A DNA stretch of 64,000 bases from Halomonas stenophila (GTDB lineage Bacteria > Pseudomonadota > Gammaproteobacteria > Pseudomonadales > Halomonadaceae). The stretch covers positions 271,647 through 335,646 of the forward strand of contig NZ_JACHXR010000003.1 of NCBI RefSeq assembly GCF_014192275.1, written 5' to 3'. Within the stretch, counting starts at the first letter, position 1, and every line of letters starts with the position of its first letter. A model generated the notes under the pieces. It ran no database searches, was not told the DNA's origin, and worked only from the letters and a program-made list of their open reading frames with translations. Shown one piece after another: positions 35,704-43,196 of this stretch. The translations under genes were made by a program, and so were the position numbers.

Positions 35704-37080
35704 TCAGCGCCGGGGCAGTCGGGCGACGACGCGCAGCCCGCCGCCGGGCGCCTCGTCCAGCTCCAGGTAGCCGCCATGGCGCTGCACGAGGCGGTCGACG
35801 ATGGACAGGCCGAGGCCGGCCCCGGCCCCGGGCCCGGCGCGGTGGAAGCGCTCGAGGGCCTGGGCGCGACGGGCCGGGGGAATGCCGGTGCCCTGGTCAT
35901 CGACGCTCAGGCCGAGCAGGTGCGCCGTGGCCGTCAGCGAAATGCCTACCTGGGCGCCCTGCGGCGAGTGCTGCAGGGCGTTGCCGACCAGGTTCTGTAC
36001 CAGGGTGCCGATGGCCCCGGGCTCGGCGGTCAGCCCCCAGTCGGCGACCTCGTCGGCGTCGAGCCGGATGTCCTGGCCGCGATCGGCGGCCAGGGGCATC
36101 AGCTCGGCCAGGGCCTCGCGGGTCTCGTGGAGCAGGTCGACCGGCTGGCCGGCGGCATCGACCTCCTGCTCGGGGTCCAGGCGGGCCAGGGTCAGCAACT
36201 GGGTGACCAGGCGGGTGGCCCGGGCGACCCCGTCGCGCAGCTGGGTGAGCGCCTCGCGGCGGTCGTCCGGGTCCTGGCTGGCCAGGGCGTTCTGGGCGTG
36301 CAGGTCGAGCACCGCCAGCGGGGTGCGCAGCTCGTGGGCGGCATCGGCGATGAAGCGCTTCTCCCGGATGCGCATGTCACGGATCCGCTCGAGCAGCCGG
36401 TTCAGGGCGCCGGCGATGGTGGCGAGCTCCCGGGGCAGCGGCGAGGCGGGCAGGGGACGCAGGTTCTGGGGGTCGCGGCTGCGGATCTGGTCGGCCATGC
36501 GGGACAGCGGGCGCAGCCCCCAGCCGATGGCCCACCACAGCAGCAGCGCCAGCACCGGGAGCCCGACCAGATCCGGGGTGAGGGTGCGCAGCGCGATGAG
36601 CCGCACCAGCTCGCCGCGCACATCATCCCGCTCGCCGACCAGTACCCGCAGGCCGTCACCGGGCCCGCTCAGGGCATGGACCCGCCAGGCATGGTCGTCC
36701 AGTTGCACGTCCTCGTAGCCGTCACGAAGCGGGGTGAAGGGCCTCGCCGGGGCACTGGCCGAGCGCAGCAGCAGGCTGTCCCCCCGCCAGACCTGGAAGG
36801 CCAGCTTGCTCTCGTAGCGATGGCCGGCGATGTGCTTGTCGGCCTGGTCGGCCCGTTGCAGGGCGCTCTCGAGGCTGGCCAGCAGGGCGTCGCGGCGCTC
36901 CTCGGGCAGCGGGGCGCGCATCAGGCCCTCGAGGAGCCGGGCGTTCTGGGTCAGCCGGGCGTCGAACAGCTCCTCGACCTCGTGGGCGGCATCCCGGTAG
37001 CTGGTGACGCCGATCACCAGCATGCTGAGCCCGAACACCAGCAGCACGATCCCCAGGGTGCGGCGGCGGATCGAGCTCAT
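35704..37080 (-). CDS. Sensor histidine kinase, QseC/PmrB-like
   Basis: A 458-residue membrane kinase. A first helix at about 8-28 is followed by a periplasmic sensor of about 130 residues, a second helix (about 165-185), HAMP, HisKA with the phosphorylated His in FIADAAHELRTPLAVL, and an HATPase with N-box (LVQNLVGNALQHSPQGA), G1 (VDDQGTGIP) and G2 (GAGLGLSIV). It overlaps the response regulator gene upstream by 4 bp (ATGA), so the two are co-translated. The N-terminal layout matches QseC/PmrB family sensors; the stimulus (metal, polymyxin-like peptide or other) cannot be told from sequence. Confidence 0.9.
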   Translation of the reverse strand: MSSIRRRTLGIVLLVFGLSMLVIGVTSYRDAAHEVEELFDARLTQNARLLEGLMRAPLPEERRDALLASLESALQRADQADKHIAGHRYESKLAFQVWRGDSLLLRSASAPARPFTPLRDGYEDVQLDDHAWRVHALSGPGDGLRVLVGERDDVRGELVRLIALRTLTPDLVGLPVLALLLWWAIGWGLRPLSRMADQIRSRDPQNLRPLPASPLPRELATIAGALNRLLERIRDMRIREKRFIADAAHELRTPLAVLDLHAQNALASQDPDDRREALTQLRDGVARATRLVTQLLTLARLDPEQEVDAAGQPVDLLHETREALAELMPLAADRGQDIRLDADEVADWGLTAEPGAIGTLVQNLVGNALQHSPQGAQVGISLTATAHLLGLSVDDQGTGIPPARRAQALERFHRAGPGAGAGLGLSIVDRLVQRHGGYLELDEAPGGGLRVVARLPRR

Positions 37081-37757
37081 TCGTCGCCGTCCCGTGGCGG
37101 CTTGTCCATCACGTAACCGATGCCGCGCAGGGTGCGGATCATCTCGGGGGCGAGCTTGCGGCGCAGGTGGTGCACGTGGACCTCGATGGCGTTGCTCTCG
37201 ACGTCCTCGTCCCAGCCATAGACCAGCCGGGTCAGGGTGTCCCGGGTGAAGACCCGTCCCGGGTGGCCGAGGAACTCCTGCAGCAGGGTGAACTCGCGAC
37301 GCGAGAGCTGCACCGGCTCGCCCCGGAAGCTGACTCGGCGGGTCCCGGGGTCGAGCTCGATGCCCCGAAAGCGAATCACGCTGCTGGCATGCCCCTGGCT
37401 GCGGCGGAGCAGGGCGCGCAGCCGCGCCTTGAGCTCGGCCACCTCGAAGGGCTTGGTCAGGTAGTCGTCGGCGCCGGAATCCAGCCCCTGGATGCGGTCG
37501 TCGATGCCGTCCCGGGCGGTCAATACCAGCACCGGGACCCGGTGGCCGGCCCGCCGCAGGCGCTCGAGCACCGCGATGCCGTCCAGCCGGGGCAGGCCCA
37601 GGTCGAGGATGACGGCATCGAAGGGCTCGTCGCCGCGCAGGGTGGCCAGGGCCGTCTGGCCGTCGGCGAGGATATCGACGGTGTAGTGCTCGGGTTTCAG
37701 CGCCAGGCGAATGCCCGACGCCAGGCTGGGGTCGTCCTCCACCAGCAGTATGCGCAT
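37077..37757 (-). CDS. OmpR-family response regulator, QseB/PmrA-like
   Basis: A 226-residue regulator. The receiver domain has D8-D9, phosphoacceptor Asp52 (VILDLGLPRLDG) and Lys102 (DYLTKPFE). The C-terminal winged helix (about 130-220) has RREFTLLQEFLGHPGRVFTRDTL and the closing VHVHHLRRKL...RTLRGIGYVM. PmrA/QseB regulators recognise YTTAAK-N5-YTTAAK repeats. Two such boxes lie on either side of this operon, which supports the subfamily call and suggests autoregulation from the box at 37981. Confidence 0.92.
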   Translation of the reverse strand: MRILLVEDDPSLASGIRLALKPEHYTVDILADGQTALATLRGDEPFDAVILDLGLPRLDGIAVLERLRRAGHRVPVLVLTARDGIDDRIQGLDSGADDYLTKPFEVAELKARLRALLRRSQGHASSVIRFRGIELDPGTRRVSFRGEPVQLSRREFTLLQEFLGHPGRVFTRDTLTRLVYGWDEDVESNAIEVHVHHLRRKLAPEMIRTLRGIGYVMDKPPRDGDE

Positions 37758-37980
37758 GAGCGGTCCTCGTCAGTGATCGGGCTCGGCGGCGCGTCCAGGC
37801 CCCCGCCGCGCCTGCTCGTGCAGATAGTCATCCCAGAAGAACAGGCTGTCGAGTCCCTCCGGGGTCACGGCCAGCTGTTGGGGCACGCCGTCGCCAGGAG
37901 CGATTGCTGAGGGACGAGAGAGGGACGGTCGCGCATCGGGGCATCTCCAGGACGGTTCCCCGATACGATGGTGGAAGCAA

Positions 37981-37997
37981 CTTAACGCAGGCTTAAG
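37981..37997. promoter_or_regulatory. PmrA/QseB-type box (CTTAAC-N5-CTTAAG) upstream of the two-component operon
   Basis: CTTAAC-GCAGG-CTTAAG matches the direct-repeat consensus with exact 5-nt spacing, about 225 nt upstream of the response regulator start. The leader between them (37758-37980) contains only short frames. One minus-strand frame ending at 37770 has coding-like composition (LDSLFFWDDYLHEQ) but no ATG, so I do not call a gene. The box also lies just past the stop of the NlpC/P60 gene. Confidence 0.55.
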
Positions 37998-38013
37998 TGC
38001 GCCGCCGGCGCAT

Positions 38014-38499
38014 TCAGGGGGCCGGGGCGGCGGCCCCCAGGAAGCGCTCCTGCCAGTAGTCCTGTGACAGCGAGGTGACGCTGACCCGCCGGCCGCGTCC
38101 GGGGGCATGGATCATCTCGCCGTCACCCAGATAGATGCCCACATGGCTGGCCTGGCCCCGCCCGGCGGTGGCGAAGAACAGCAGGTCGCCGGGTCTCGCC
38201 CGTTCGATCCGCGGCAGGCGCTCGTACTGGCGACGGGAGGTGCGTGGCACCCGGATGCCGGCCCGGGCATAGACCCGCTGGACCAGCCCCGAGCAGTCCA
38301 GGCCGCGGGACGAGGTGCCGCCGTAGCGGTAGGGGGTCCCCAGGGACTGGCGGGCCTCGGCCAGGATCAGGGCGCGGTCCACGCTCAGTTGTGCCGCGTC
38401 GCGGGTCGCCAGGTCGCGGCCCGCGCAGCCGACCAGGGCCAGCAGCATCAGCAACCATCCGGCATGGCAGCCGAGGCGGGGCAAGGTGTTGATCGGCAT
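38014..38499 (-). CDS. NlpC/P60 family lipoprotein peptidase
   Basis: A 161-residue lipoprotein. The signal ends in the lipobox ALVGC with Cys25 as the lipidated residue. The NlpC/P60 domain (about 45-160) has the catalytic Cys69 in GLDCSGLVQ, His119 in ASHVGIYLG and a third polar residue at His131 (MIHAPG). It resembles E. coli Spr/NlpC, murein endopeptidases that cut D-Glu-mDAP or related links in peptidoglycan at the outer membrane. It lies 8 nt downstream of a small DUF6482-like gene on the same strand and is probably co-transcribed with it. Confidence 0.9.
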   Translation of the reverse strand: MPINTLPRLGCHAGWLLMLLALVGCAGRDLATRDAAQLSVDRALILAEARQSLGTPYRYGGTSSRGLDCSGLVQRVYARAGIRVPRTSRRQYERLPRIERARPGDLLFFATAGRGQASHVGIYLGDGEMIHAPGRGRRVSVTSLSQDYWQERFLGAAAPAP

Positions 38500-38507
38500 G
38501 CGCTATC

Positions 38508-38852
38508 TCACCGAAAGGAGATGCGGGTCCCGTGGGCCAGCATCTCGTCCGGGGTCATGGCATGGCCCGGCACGCCGATCATCTCGTCCCCGCACTGATC
38601 GGCACAGGTGAGCACGCCGTGGGTCAGGCCCAGGTCGCCGAGCAGGTCGCGGATCTCGCCGGTGCCGAGGAAGGTGCAGGTGCGACCCTCCTTGTCGGAC
38701 AGCGCGGAGATGCCATTGGCATGGTGGAAACGCACGGTATAGATGCCATCCATGGACTCCACTTCGACGATCGGCGACAGGCCATGGGACAGGGCATGGG
38801 ACAGCTGCTTGAGGGTGATGTGATCGCCCAGGGACATGTCGATGGCGGTCAT
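38508..38852 (-). CDS. Small cytoplasmic protein, DUF6482-like
   Basis: A 114-residue soluble protein with no signal or helix for membrane insertion. The middle part (ESMDGIYTVRFHHANG, GTGEIRDLLGDLGLTHGVL) resembles DUF6482 proteins of halomonads and pseudomonads, for which no function is known. Two cysteines near the C-terminus (TCADQCGDE) could bind a metal. AGGAG before ATG 38852 decides the start over a longer open frame. It is upstream of, and 8 nt from, the NlpC/P60 lipoprotein gene. An AT-rich promoter-like region lies about 140 nt upstream. Confidence 0.6.
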   Translation of the reverse strand: MTAIDMSLGDHITLKQLSHALSHGLSPIVEVESMDGIYTVRFHHANGISALSDKEGRTCTFLGTGEIRDLLGDLGLTHGVLTCADQCGDEMIGVPGHAMTPDEMLAHGTRISFR

Positions 38853-38990
38853 GGAGAGCTCCTGGAAACGCGTGACGTGTATAGCCAATGTAGAATCCTC
38901 CGCGGTGCCCCGCCAATCCTTCGCGAGCTCGAGGCGGGCACGTGAGGCGGCGAGCGCGGCAGGGTCGCGACCGCTTGCGGGGCCCTCCAC

Positions 38991-39012
38991 TATTGTATAA
39001 GTATTGTATATG
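38991..39012. promoter_or_regulatory. AT-rich 11-bp tandem repeat with promoter-like sequence
   Basis: TATTGTATAAG (38991-39001) is followed directly by TATTGTATATG (39002-39012), a tandem 11-mer in an otherwise GC-rich gap between the divergent DUF6482-like and gloA genes. On the minus strand it reads TATACAATACTTATACAATA, which holds two -10-like hexamers. One helical turn of spacing suggests either tandem promoters or a regulator site. The rest of the 252-nt gap shows no gene. Confidence 0.45.
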
Positions 39013-39104
39013 TTTGAGCGGCGTCATGGCCGACCGGGGTGGAAAAGTCCTGCGGTTGCCACCATACCTGTAGAATGCCTCACGACCCCCGACAAGGAGA
39101 TCCC

Positions 39105-39638
39105 ATGAGTTTCAAGGGCGAGCAGCATCCCGGCGTGAAGACGCCGACCGGTGATACCGACGGCTTCCGCCTCAATCACACCATGCTGCGGGTGAAGGAC
39201 CCCCAGGCGGCACTGGCCTTCTACTCGCGGGTCTTCGGCATGCGCGTGCTGCGCCGTCTCGACTTCGCGGAGATGCAGTTCTCGCTGTACTTCCTGGCCC
39301 GGCTCGACGACGAGGAGCAGGTGCCGGAGGATACCGACGAGCGCACCGTCTGGACCTTCAGCCAGCGGGGCCTGCTGGAGCTGACTCACAACTGGGGCAC
39401 CGAGGACCAGGCCGACTTCGCCTATCATGACGGCAACGCCGAGCCCCAGGGCTTCGGCCATATCTGCTTCTCGGTGCCGAACCTGGAGGCCGCCGTGGCC
39501 TGGTTCGATGCCAACGGGGTCGAGTTCATCAAGCGTCCCGACCAGGGCAAGATGAAGGACGTGGTCTTCGTCAAGGACGTCGACGGCTACTGGATCGAGG
39601 TGATCGAGGCCGCCCGAATGGCGGGCAAGGGGGACTGA
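39105..39638 (+). CDS. gloA: Glyoxalase I (lactoylglutathione lyase)
   Basis: A 177-residue VOC-fold metalloenzyme that isomerises the glutathione-methylglyoxal hemithioacetal to S-lactoylglutathione. Metal ligands expected from the family are visible: His in FRLNHTMLRVKD, Glu in LLELTHNWGTE, His in GFGHICFSVPN and Glu in GYWIEVIE. The length (about 177) matches the longer, human/Pseudomonas-type class, usually zinc-dependent, rather than the 135-residue nickel type. AAGGAGA precedes the ATG at 39105. A strong bidirectional hairpin follows the gene. Confidence 0.95.
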   Translation: MSFKGEQHPGVKTPTGDTDGFRLNHTMLRVKDPQAALAFYSRVFGMRVLRRLDFAEMQFSLYFLARLDDEEQVPEDTDERTVWTFSQRGLLELTHNWGTEDQADFAYHDGNAEPQGFGHICFSVPNLEAAVAWFDANGVEFIKRPDQGKMKDVVFVKDVDGYWIEVIEAARMAGKGD

Positions 39639-39697
39639 GGTCCCCGGCCGTGGAGATTCCCGACGCCTGAGACTGCCCGGCTCGACCGATGCGTGAT

Positions 39698-39731
39698 GCG
39701 ACGAGGCCGCCCTTCGGGGCGGCCTCGTCGC
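39698..39731. terminator. Bidirectional hairpin with UUCG tetraloop between gloA and the dioxygenase gene
   Basis: GCGACGAGGCCGCCC and GGGCGGCCTCGTCGC are perfect 15-nt arms around TTCG. It lies between two convergent genes (stops at 39638 and 39747). Long U runs are lacking on both sides, but the position and stability suggest a shared terminator. Confidence 0.65.
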
Positions 39732-39746
39732 GTTGGCGCAGCGGGG

Positions 39747-40484
39747 TCAACGGAAGGCATAGGTGTCCATGGCCAGCACGCCGTGCTCCACGCTGCGATG
39801 CAGCCGCTCGGCCCGCCCGCCGGCGCCCATGGCCACCAGCAGGGGCTGGAAGTGCTCGGGGGTGGGATGGTTGGCGAGGGCCTGGGGGGCGTGCTGCCAG
39901 TCGAGCAGGGCGTCGCGGTCGCCTTCGGTCAGCCGCGCGTGGACCCAGTCGGCGAACTCGCGGACCCAGTCGGGCACCGGCGCCTCGAGGGCGTTCAGCG
40001 AGCGCAGGTCGTGGGTCAGGCTGCCGGAGCCGATCACCAGCACGCCCTCCTCGCGCAGCGCGGCGAGCCGTTCGCCGAGCGCGGCCAGCTCGGCATTGGA
40101 CCAGCCCGTGGGCATCGAGAGCGACACCACCGGCACCTCGGCCTGCGGGTACATCAGCGACAGCGGTACCCAGGCGCCATGGTCCAGGCCGCGCGCCACC
40201 GGCACGGCGTTGAGCTCGCGGGCCAGGCGCCTGGCCAGCTCGGGCTCGCCCGGCGCCGGGTACTGGCAGGCGAAGAGCGCCTGGGGGAAGCCGCCGAAGT
40301 CGTGGAGGGTCTCCGGTTGCTCGCTGGTGCTGACCATCAGGCGCCGGCTGGCCCAGTGAGCCGAGACGACCAGGATCGCGCGTGGGCGCAGGGTCTCGCC
40401 CAGCTCGCGCAGGAAGGCGTGGGCCGGGGTGCGGGTCAGCGCCAGCATCGGCGAGCCGTGTGAGATGAACAGGCTGGGTAACAT
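39747..40484 (-). CDS. Class III extradiol dioxygenase, DODA type (YgiD-like)
   Basis: A 245-residue enzyme of the LigB superfamily like E. coli YgiD, which cleaves 3,4-dihydroxyphenylalanine. Metal-binding and active-site histidines are in LFISHGSPM (His9), LHDFGGFPQALF, LDHGAWVPLSLMYP and GSGSLTHDLR. The native substrate is not established for most bacterial members. It is downstream of doxX, with a 9-bp hairpin in the 68-nt gap, and both follow a LysR gene on the same strand. This set recurs in proteobacteria and suggests handling of catechol or quinone-like compounds. Confidence 0.88.
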   Translation of the reverse strand: MLPSLFISHGSPMLALTRTPAHAFLRELGETLRPRAILVVSAHWASRRLMVSTSEQPETLHDFGGFPQALFACQYPAPGEPELARRLARELNAVPVARGLDHGAWVPLSLMYPQAEVPVVSLSMPTGWSNAELAALGERLAALREEGVLVIGSGSLTHDLRSLNALEAPVPDWVREFADWVHARLTEGDRDALLDWQHAPQALANHPTPEHFQPLLVAMGAGGRAERLHRSVEHGVLAMDTYAFR

Positions 40485-40509
40485 GGTCGGGGTCTCCGGG
40501 GCAGAGGCG

Positions 40510-40531
40510 ACGCCGCCCGGGAGGGCGGCGT
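40510..40531 (-). terminator. Hairpin between doxX and the dioxygenase gene
   Basis: ACGCCGCCC-GGGA-GGGCGGCGT, a perfect 9-bp stem in the doxX-dioxygenase gap, lacks a U run. It may be a partial terminator or mRNA-stability hairpin that sets the relative levels of the two products. Confidence 0.4.
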
Positions 40532-40552
40532 GTAGACGCGGTCAACCGGGGC

Positions 40553-40975
40553 TCAGGCGAGGCGGGGATGCAGGATCAGCCGTCCGCCGCCCAGGCCGGC
40601 CTGCACCAGCAGGGCGATGGCCCAGAACACCGGGTACTCCCAGCCGCCGCCCTCGTTGGAGAACACCCAGCCGTTGCCGGCATGCACCCAGGCGGCGCCG
40701 AGCAGCGTGGGGATCAGGGCCAGGCTGATCCAGCGGGTGTAGACGCCGAGCAGCAGGGCCAGGCCGCCGCCCACTTCGGCGAGGATGGTCAGGTAGGCGA
40801 AGACGCCCGGCAGGCCCAGGGACTCGAAGTAGCCGACGGTGCCGGGCACGGTGAAGACGAACAGCTTGAGCAGGCCATGGGCCAGGGTCATGGCGCCCAG
40901 CGAGAGGCGCAGCAGGGTGATGGCCTGGGGCTGGAGGCGGTCGAGCGAGGACGGCTGGATGGCTTGGGTGGTCAT
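40553..40975 (-). CDS. DoxX-family membrane protein
   Basis: A 140-residue protein with four hydrophobic helices: LLRLSLGAMTLAHGLLKLF, GVFAYLTILAEVGGGLALLLG, WISLALIPTLLGAAWVHA and YPVFWAIALLVQAGLGGG. This matches the DoxX/SURF4-like family. Many such proteins occur beside oxidoreductases and may act in redox or quinone handling; the function is not settled. GGAG precedes the ATG at 40975. It sits between a LysR gene and a dioxygenase gene in one direction. Confidence 0.85.
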   Translation of the reverse strand: MTTQAIQPSSLDRLQPQAITLLRLSLGAMTLAHGLLKLFVFTVPGTVGYFESLGLPGVFAYLTILAEVGGGLALLLGVYTRWISLALIPTLLGAAWVHAGNGWVFSNEGGGWEYPVFWAIALLVQAGLGGGRLILHPRLA

Positions 40976-41115
40976 GGTCGTGATCTCCGTCGGGGATGTC
41001 TTGCGTTGTGATGGGGTCACTCTAGGCGAGACAAGGCCGGAGATAATCGGCGGTATTCGCAAATGACTGTTGCGCTTTTCGCTACAAATGTGAGTGACGA
41101 CACAGGCGCTTTGCT

Positions 41116-42018
41116 TCACAGCCCCATCTCCCGCTCCCAGCAGGGCGGGTCGCCCCAGGCCTCCGCCAGTCGCGCCAGGAAGCGCTCGACCTTGGCCGGC
41201 AGGTGGCGGCGCGCGGGGTAGAGGCCGTGGATGTCCAGGGTGACCGGGGCCTGCTCGGTGAGGACGGGCACCAGGCGACCGCTGGCGATGCTCTCGGTGA
41301 CCAGGAAGCTGGGCTGCTGGGCGATGCCGAGCCCGGCCTCGGCAGCGTGGGTCAGCACGTCGCCGTTGTTGCTCTCCAGGGGACCGCGCACGGCGTGGCT
41401 GCGCCCGCCGAACTGCCAGTCCCCGCCGCTGCCGCCGGTGCGGTAGCGCAGGCATTGGTGGCGCTCCAGGTCCGCCAGGCGATGCGGCGTGCCGTGCTCG
41501 GCCAGGTACCCGGGGGAGGCGCACAGCAGCAGCCGGCAGCGGGTCAGGCGGCGGGCCACCAGGCTGGAGTCGGGCAGGCTGCCGATGCGGATCGCCAGGT
41601 CGTAGCCCTCCTCCAGCAGGTCCACCCGGCGATCGTTGAGGTCGAGGCGCACCTCCAGGGCGGGGTGTTCGACCATGAAGCGGGCCACCAGCGGGGCGAG
41701 GAAGCGGGTGCCGAAGCTCATCGGGCCGTTGAGGCGCAGCCGGCCGCGCATCTCGGTGGTGCCGCTGCCGACCTCCGCCTCGGCCTCCTCCAGGCTCTGC
41801 AGGATGCCCTGGGCACGAGCCAGGTAGCCTTCCCCGGCCTCGGTGAGGTGGAGCCGGCGGGTGGTGCGCTGCAGCAGGCGCACCCCCAGGTGCTCCTCGA
41901 GCTCCATCACTTGTCGCGAGATCCGCGTCCGCGACAGGTCCAGCGCCTCGGCGGCCCGGGTATAGCTGCCGAGCTCGGCGACCCGCACGAAGGCGGTTAT
42001 GGCGTCCAGCAAGTTCAT
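41116..42018 (-). CDS. LysR-family regulator upstream of doxX-dioxygenase
   Basis: A 300-residue LysR-type regulator with helix-turn-helix at about 1-60 (FVRVAELGSYTRAAEALDLS, TRISRQVMELEEHLGVRLLQR) and a periplasmic-binding-like effector domain after about residue 90. It is of the DsdC/AaeR-like group with the opening MNLLDAITAFVRVAELGS. It is on the same strand as doxX and the dioxygenase, with a 140-nt gap that can hold a promoter, so it may regulate them. A short gap (17 nt) separates it from the AttH/CrtC-like lipoprotein gene upstream, so read-through from that operon is also possible. Confidence 0.88.
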   Translation of the reverse strand: MNLLDAITAFVRVAELGSYTRAAEALDLSRTRISRQVMELEEHLGVRLLQRTTRRLHLTEAGEGYLARAQGILQSLEEAEAEVGSGTTEMRGRLRLNGPMSFGTRFLAPLVARFMVEHPALEVRLDLNDRRVDLLEEGYDLAIRIGSLPDSSLVARRLTRCRLLLCASPGYLAEHGTPHRLADLERHQCLRYRTGGSGGDWQFGGRSHAVRGPLESNNGDVLTHAAEAGLGIAQQPSFLVTESIASGRLVPVLTEQAPVTLDIHGLYPARRHLPAKVERFLARLAEAWGDPPCWEREMGL

Positions 42019-42035
42019 GGTGGCGCTCCTCGTAT

Positions 42036-43196
42036 TCAGTAGCCGGTCATCTCCAGATAGCCCTCGCCCCGCGCCGCCCCGTCGTCGCGGTCGCGCACCG
42101 TCACCGCGCCCTCCCAGTAGGGCACCGAGGTGCTCATCCAGCGGTTGGGGTGCCGCGCGCTGACCTCCAGGTCGAGTCCCTGCTCCGGCAGGGTCAGCCG
42201 CCAGCGGAGGGGCAGCTCGCGGCCGGCGACGCTCCGGGTGGCCAGCGGCGTCAGCGACAGGGCCTCGCCGTCCAGTGCCCGGGTCTCGCCGTCCGCGGCG
42301 ATCCAGCTGCCGAAGAGGGTCGTGTCCGTGGCCGCCTCGCCGCGCAGCCGGTAGACCATCAGCTTGCGGCCGCCCGCCAGGTGCAGCGAGAACCAGTCCC
42401 AGCCATGGTGCCAGGGGGCCATCAGCTGGTTGCCCCACTCCCGGTCGAGCCAGGCGCGGCCGCTGACCGAAAGCCGCTCGCCTCCCAGGGTGACCGTGCC
42501 CGTCACCCGGTAGAAGGGCTGGCTCAGGTAGATCGGCCCCCCGGCCCCGGCGGCCGCCTCGCCGAACGCCGGCTTGCCATGGAGCACCAGGGGGCCCTGG
42601 GCGTCGAGGGTCAGCCGGTAGCCGAAGGCGGCTTCCCCTCGGCCGGCCTCGGCGCTCACCTCGAGGCGGTCCAGGGCATCGCCGGTTCCCGCCTCGACCC
42701 GGCTCTCCAGGCGCCAGTCGTCGAGCCAGGCGCGGAAGGGATCGGCGATGACCCCGGCCTGGCGGGCCTCGTCGGCGCCGCCCTGGCCGGCGCCCCGGGC
42801 GAAGCGCTCGGCGACCCGGTGGTCGGCGCCGCGGGAGACCGCCACATGGGCCATCCACAGCTGGTCGGCGGCCCAGGCCCCGGCGGCGGGCGCGGTCGGC
42901 GGGCGCAGGGCGCGGCGGAACAGGGTCCACTGGATGCCCAGGGGCGCCCCCTCGGCATCCCGCAGGTTGGCGGTGAGGTACCACCACTCGAGGCGAGTGC
43001 CGGGGTGGGGGCCGTGATCCTCGGGGAAACGCAGCGCCGCCTCGGGCGCGACCGGCGTGAAGCCGCCGGCGTCGGTGCCCAGCCCGGCGAAGCCGGCGCG
43101 GGGCTCCCCGGCGGGGTCCCGCTCGCAGCCGACCAGCAGCCCGGTCACCAGCCACCCTGCCACCAGCCATGTCACCGCCAGCGCCCGCCCCCTCAT
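42036..43196 (-). CDS. CrtC/AttH-like lipocalin-fold lipoprotein
   Basis: A 386-residue predicted lipoprotein. Its signal ends in the lipobox LLVGC (Cys24). It has the CrtC/AttH-family pattern: HPGTRLEWWYLTANLRDAEG near the start, IQWTLFRRAL, LWMAHVAVSR, and later GRAWLDREWGNQLMAPWHHGWDWFSL and YEGAV-like strands near the end. Related proteins include carotenoid hydratase CrtC and the Agrobacterium attachment protein AttH. Here it overlaps the upstream permease gene by 4 bp and completes an ATPase-permease-AttH operon, the same order as attEFGH, so an exported-lipid or attachment role is more likely than carotenoid synthesis. Confidence 0.8.
   Translation of the reverse strand: MRGRALAVTWLVAGWLVTGLLVGCERDPAGEPRAGFAGLGTDAGGFTPVAPEAALRFPEDHGPHPGTRLEWWYLTANLRDAEGAPLGIQWTLFRRALRPPTAPAAGAWAADQLWMAHVAVSRGADHRVAERFARGAGQGGADEARQAGVIADPFRAWLDDWRLESRVEAGTGDALDRLEVSAEAGRGEAAFGYRLTLDAQGPLVLHGKPAFGEAAAGAGGPIYLSQPFYRVTGTVTLGGERLSVSGRAWLDREWGNQLMAPWHHGWDWFSLHLAGGRKLMVYRLRGEAATDTTLFGSWIAADGETRALDGEALSLTPLATRSVAGRELPLRWRLTLPEQGLDLEVSARHPNRWMSTSVPYWEGAVTVRDRDDGAARGEGYLEMTGY

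Noticed and set aside
37770..37934. Possible small gene upstream of the response regulator
   Set aside because: One frame has coding-like residues (LDSLFFWDDYLHEQ) but no ATG, and the ATGs at 37936 and 37944 open frames that stop early; evidence is too weak.
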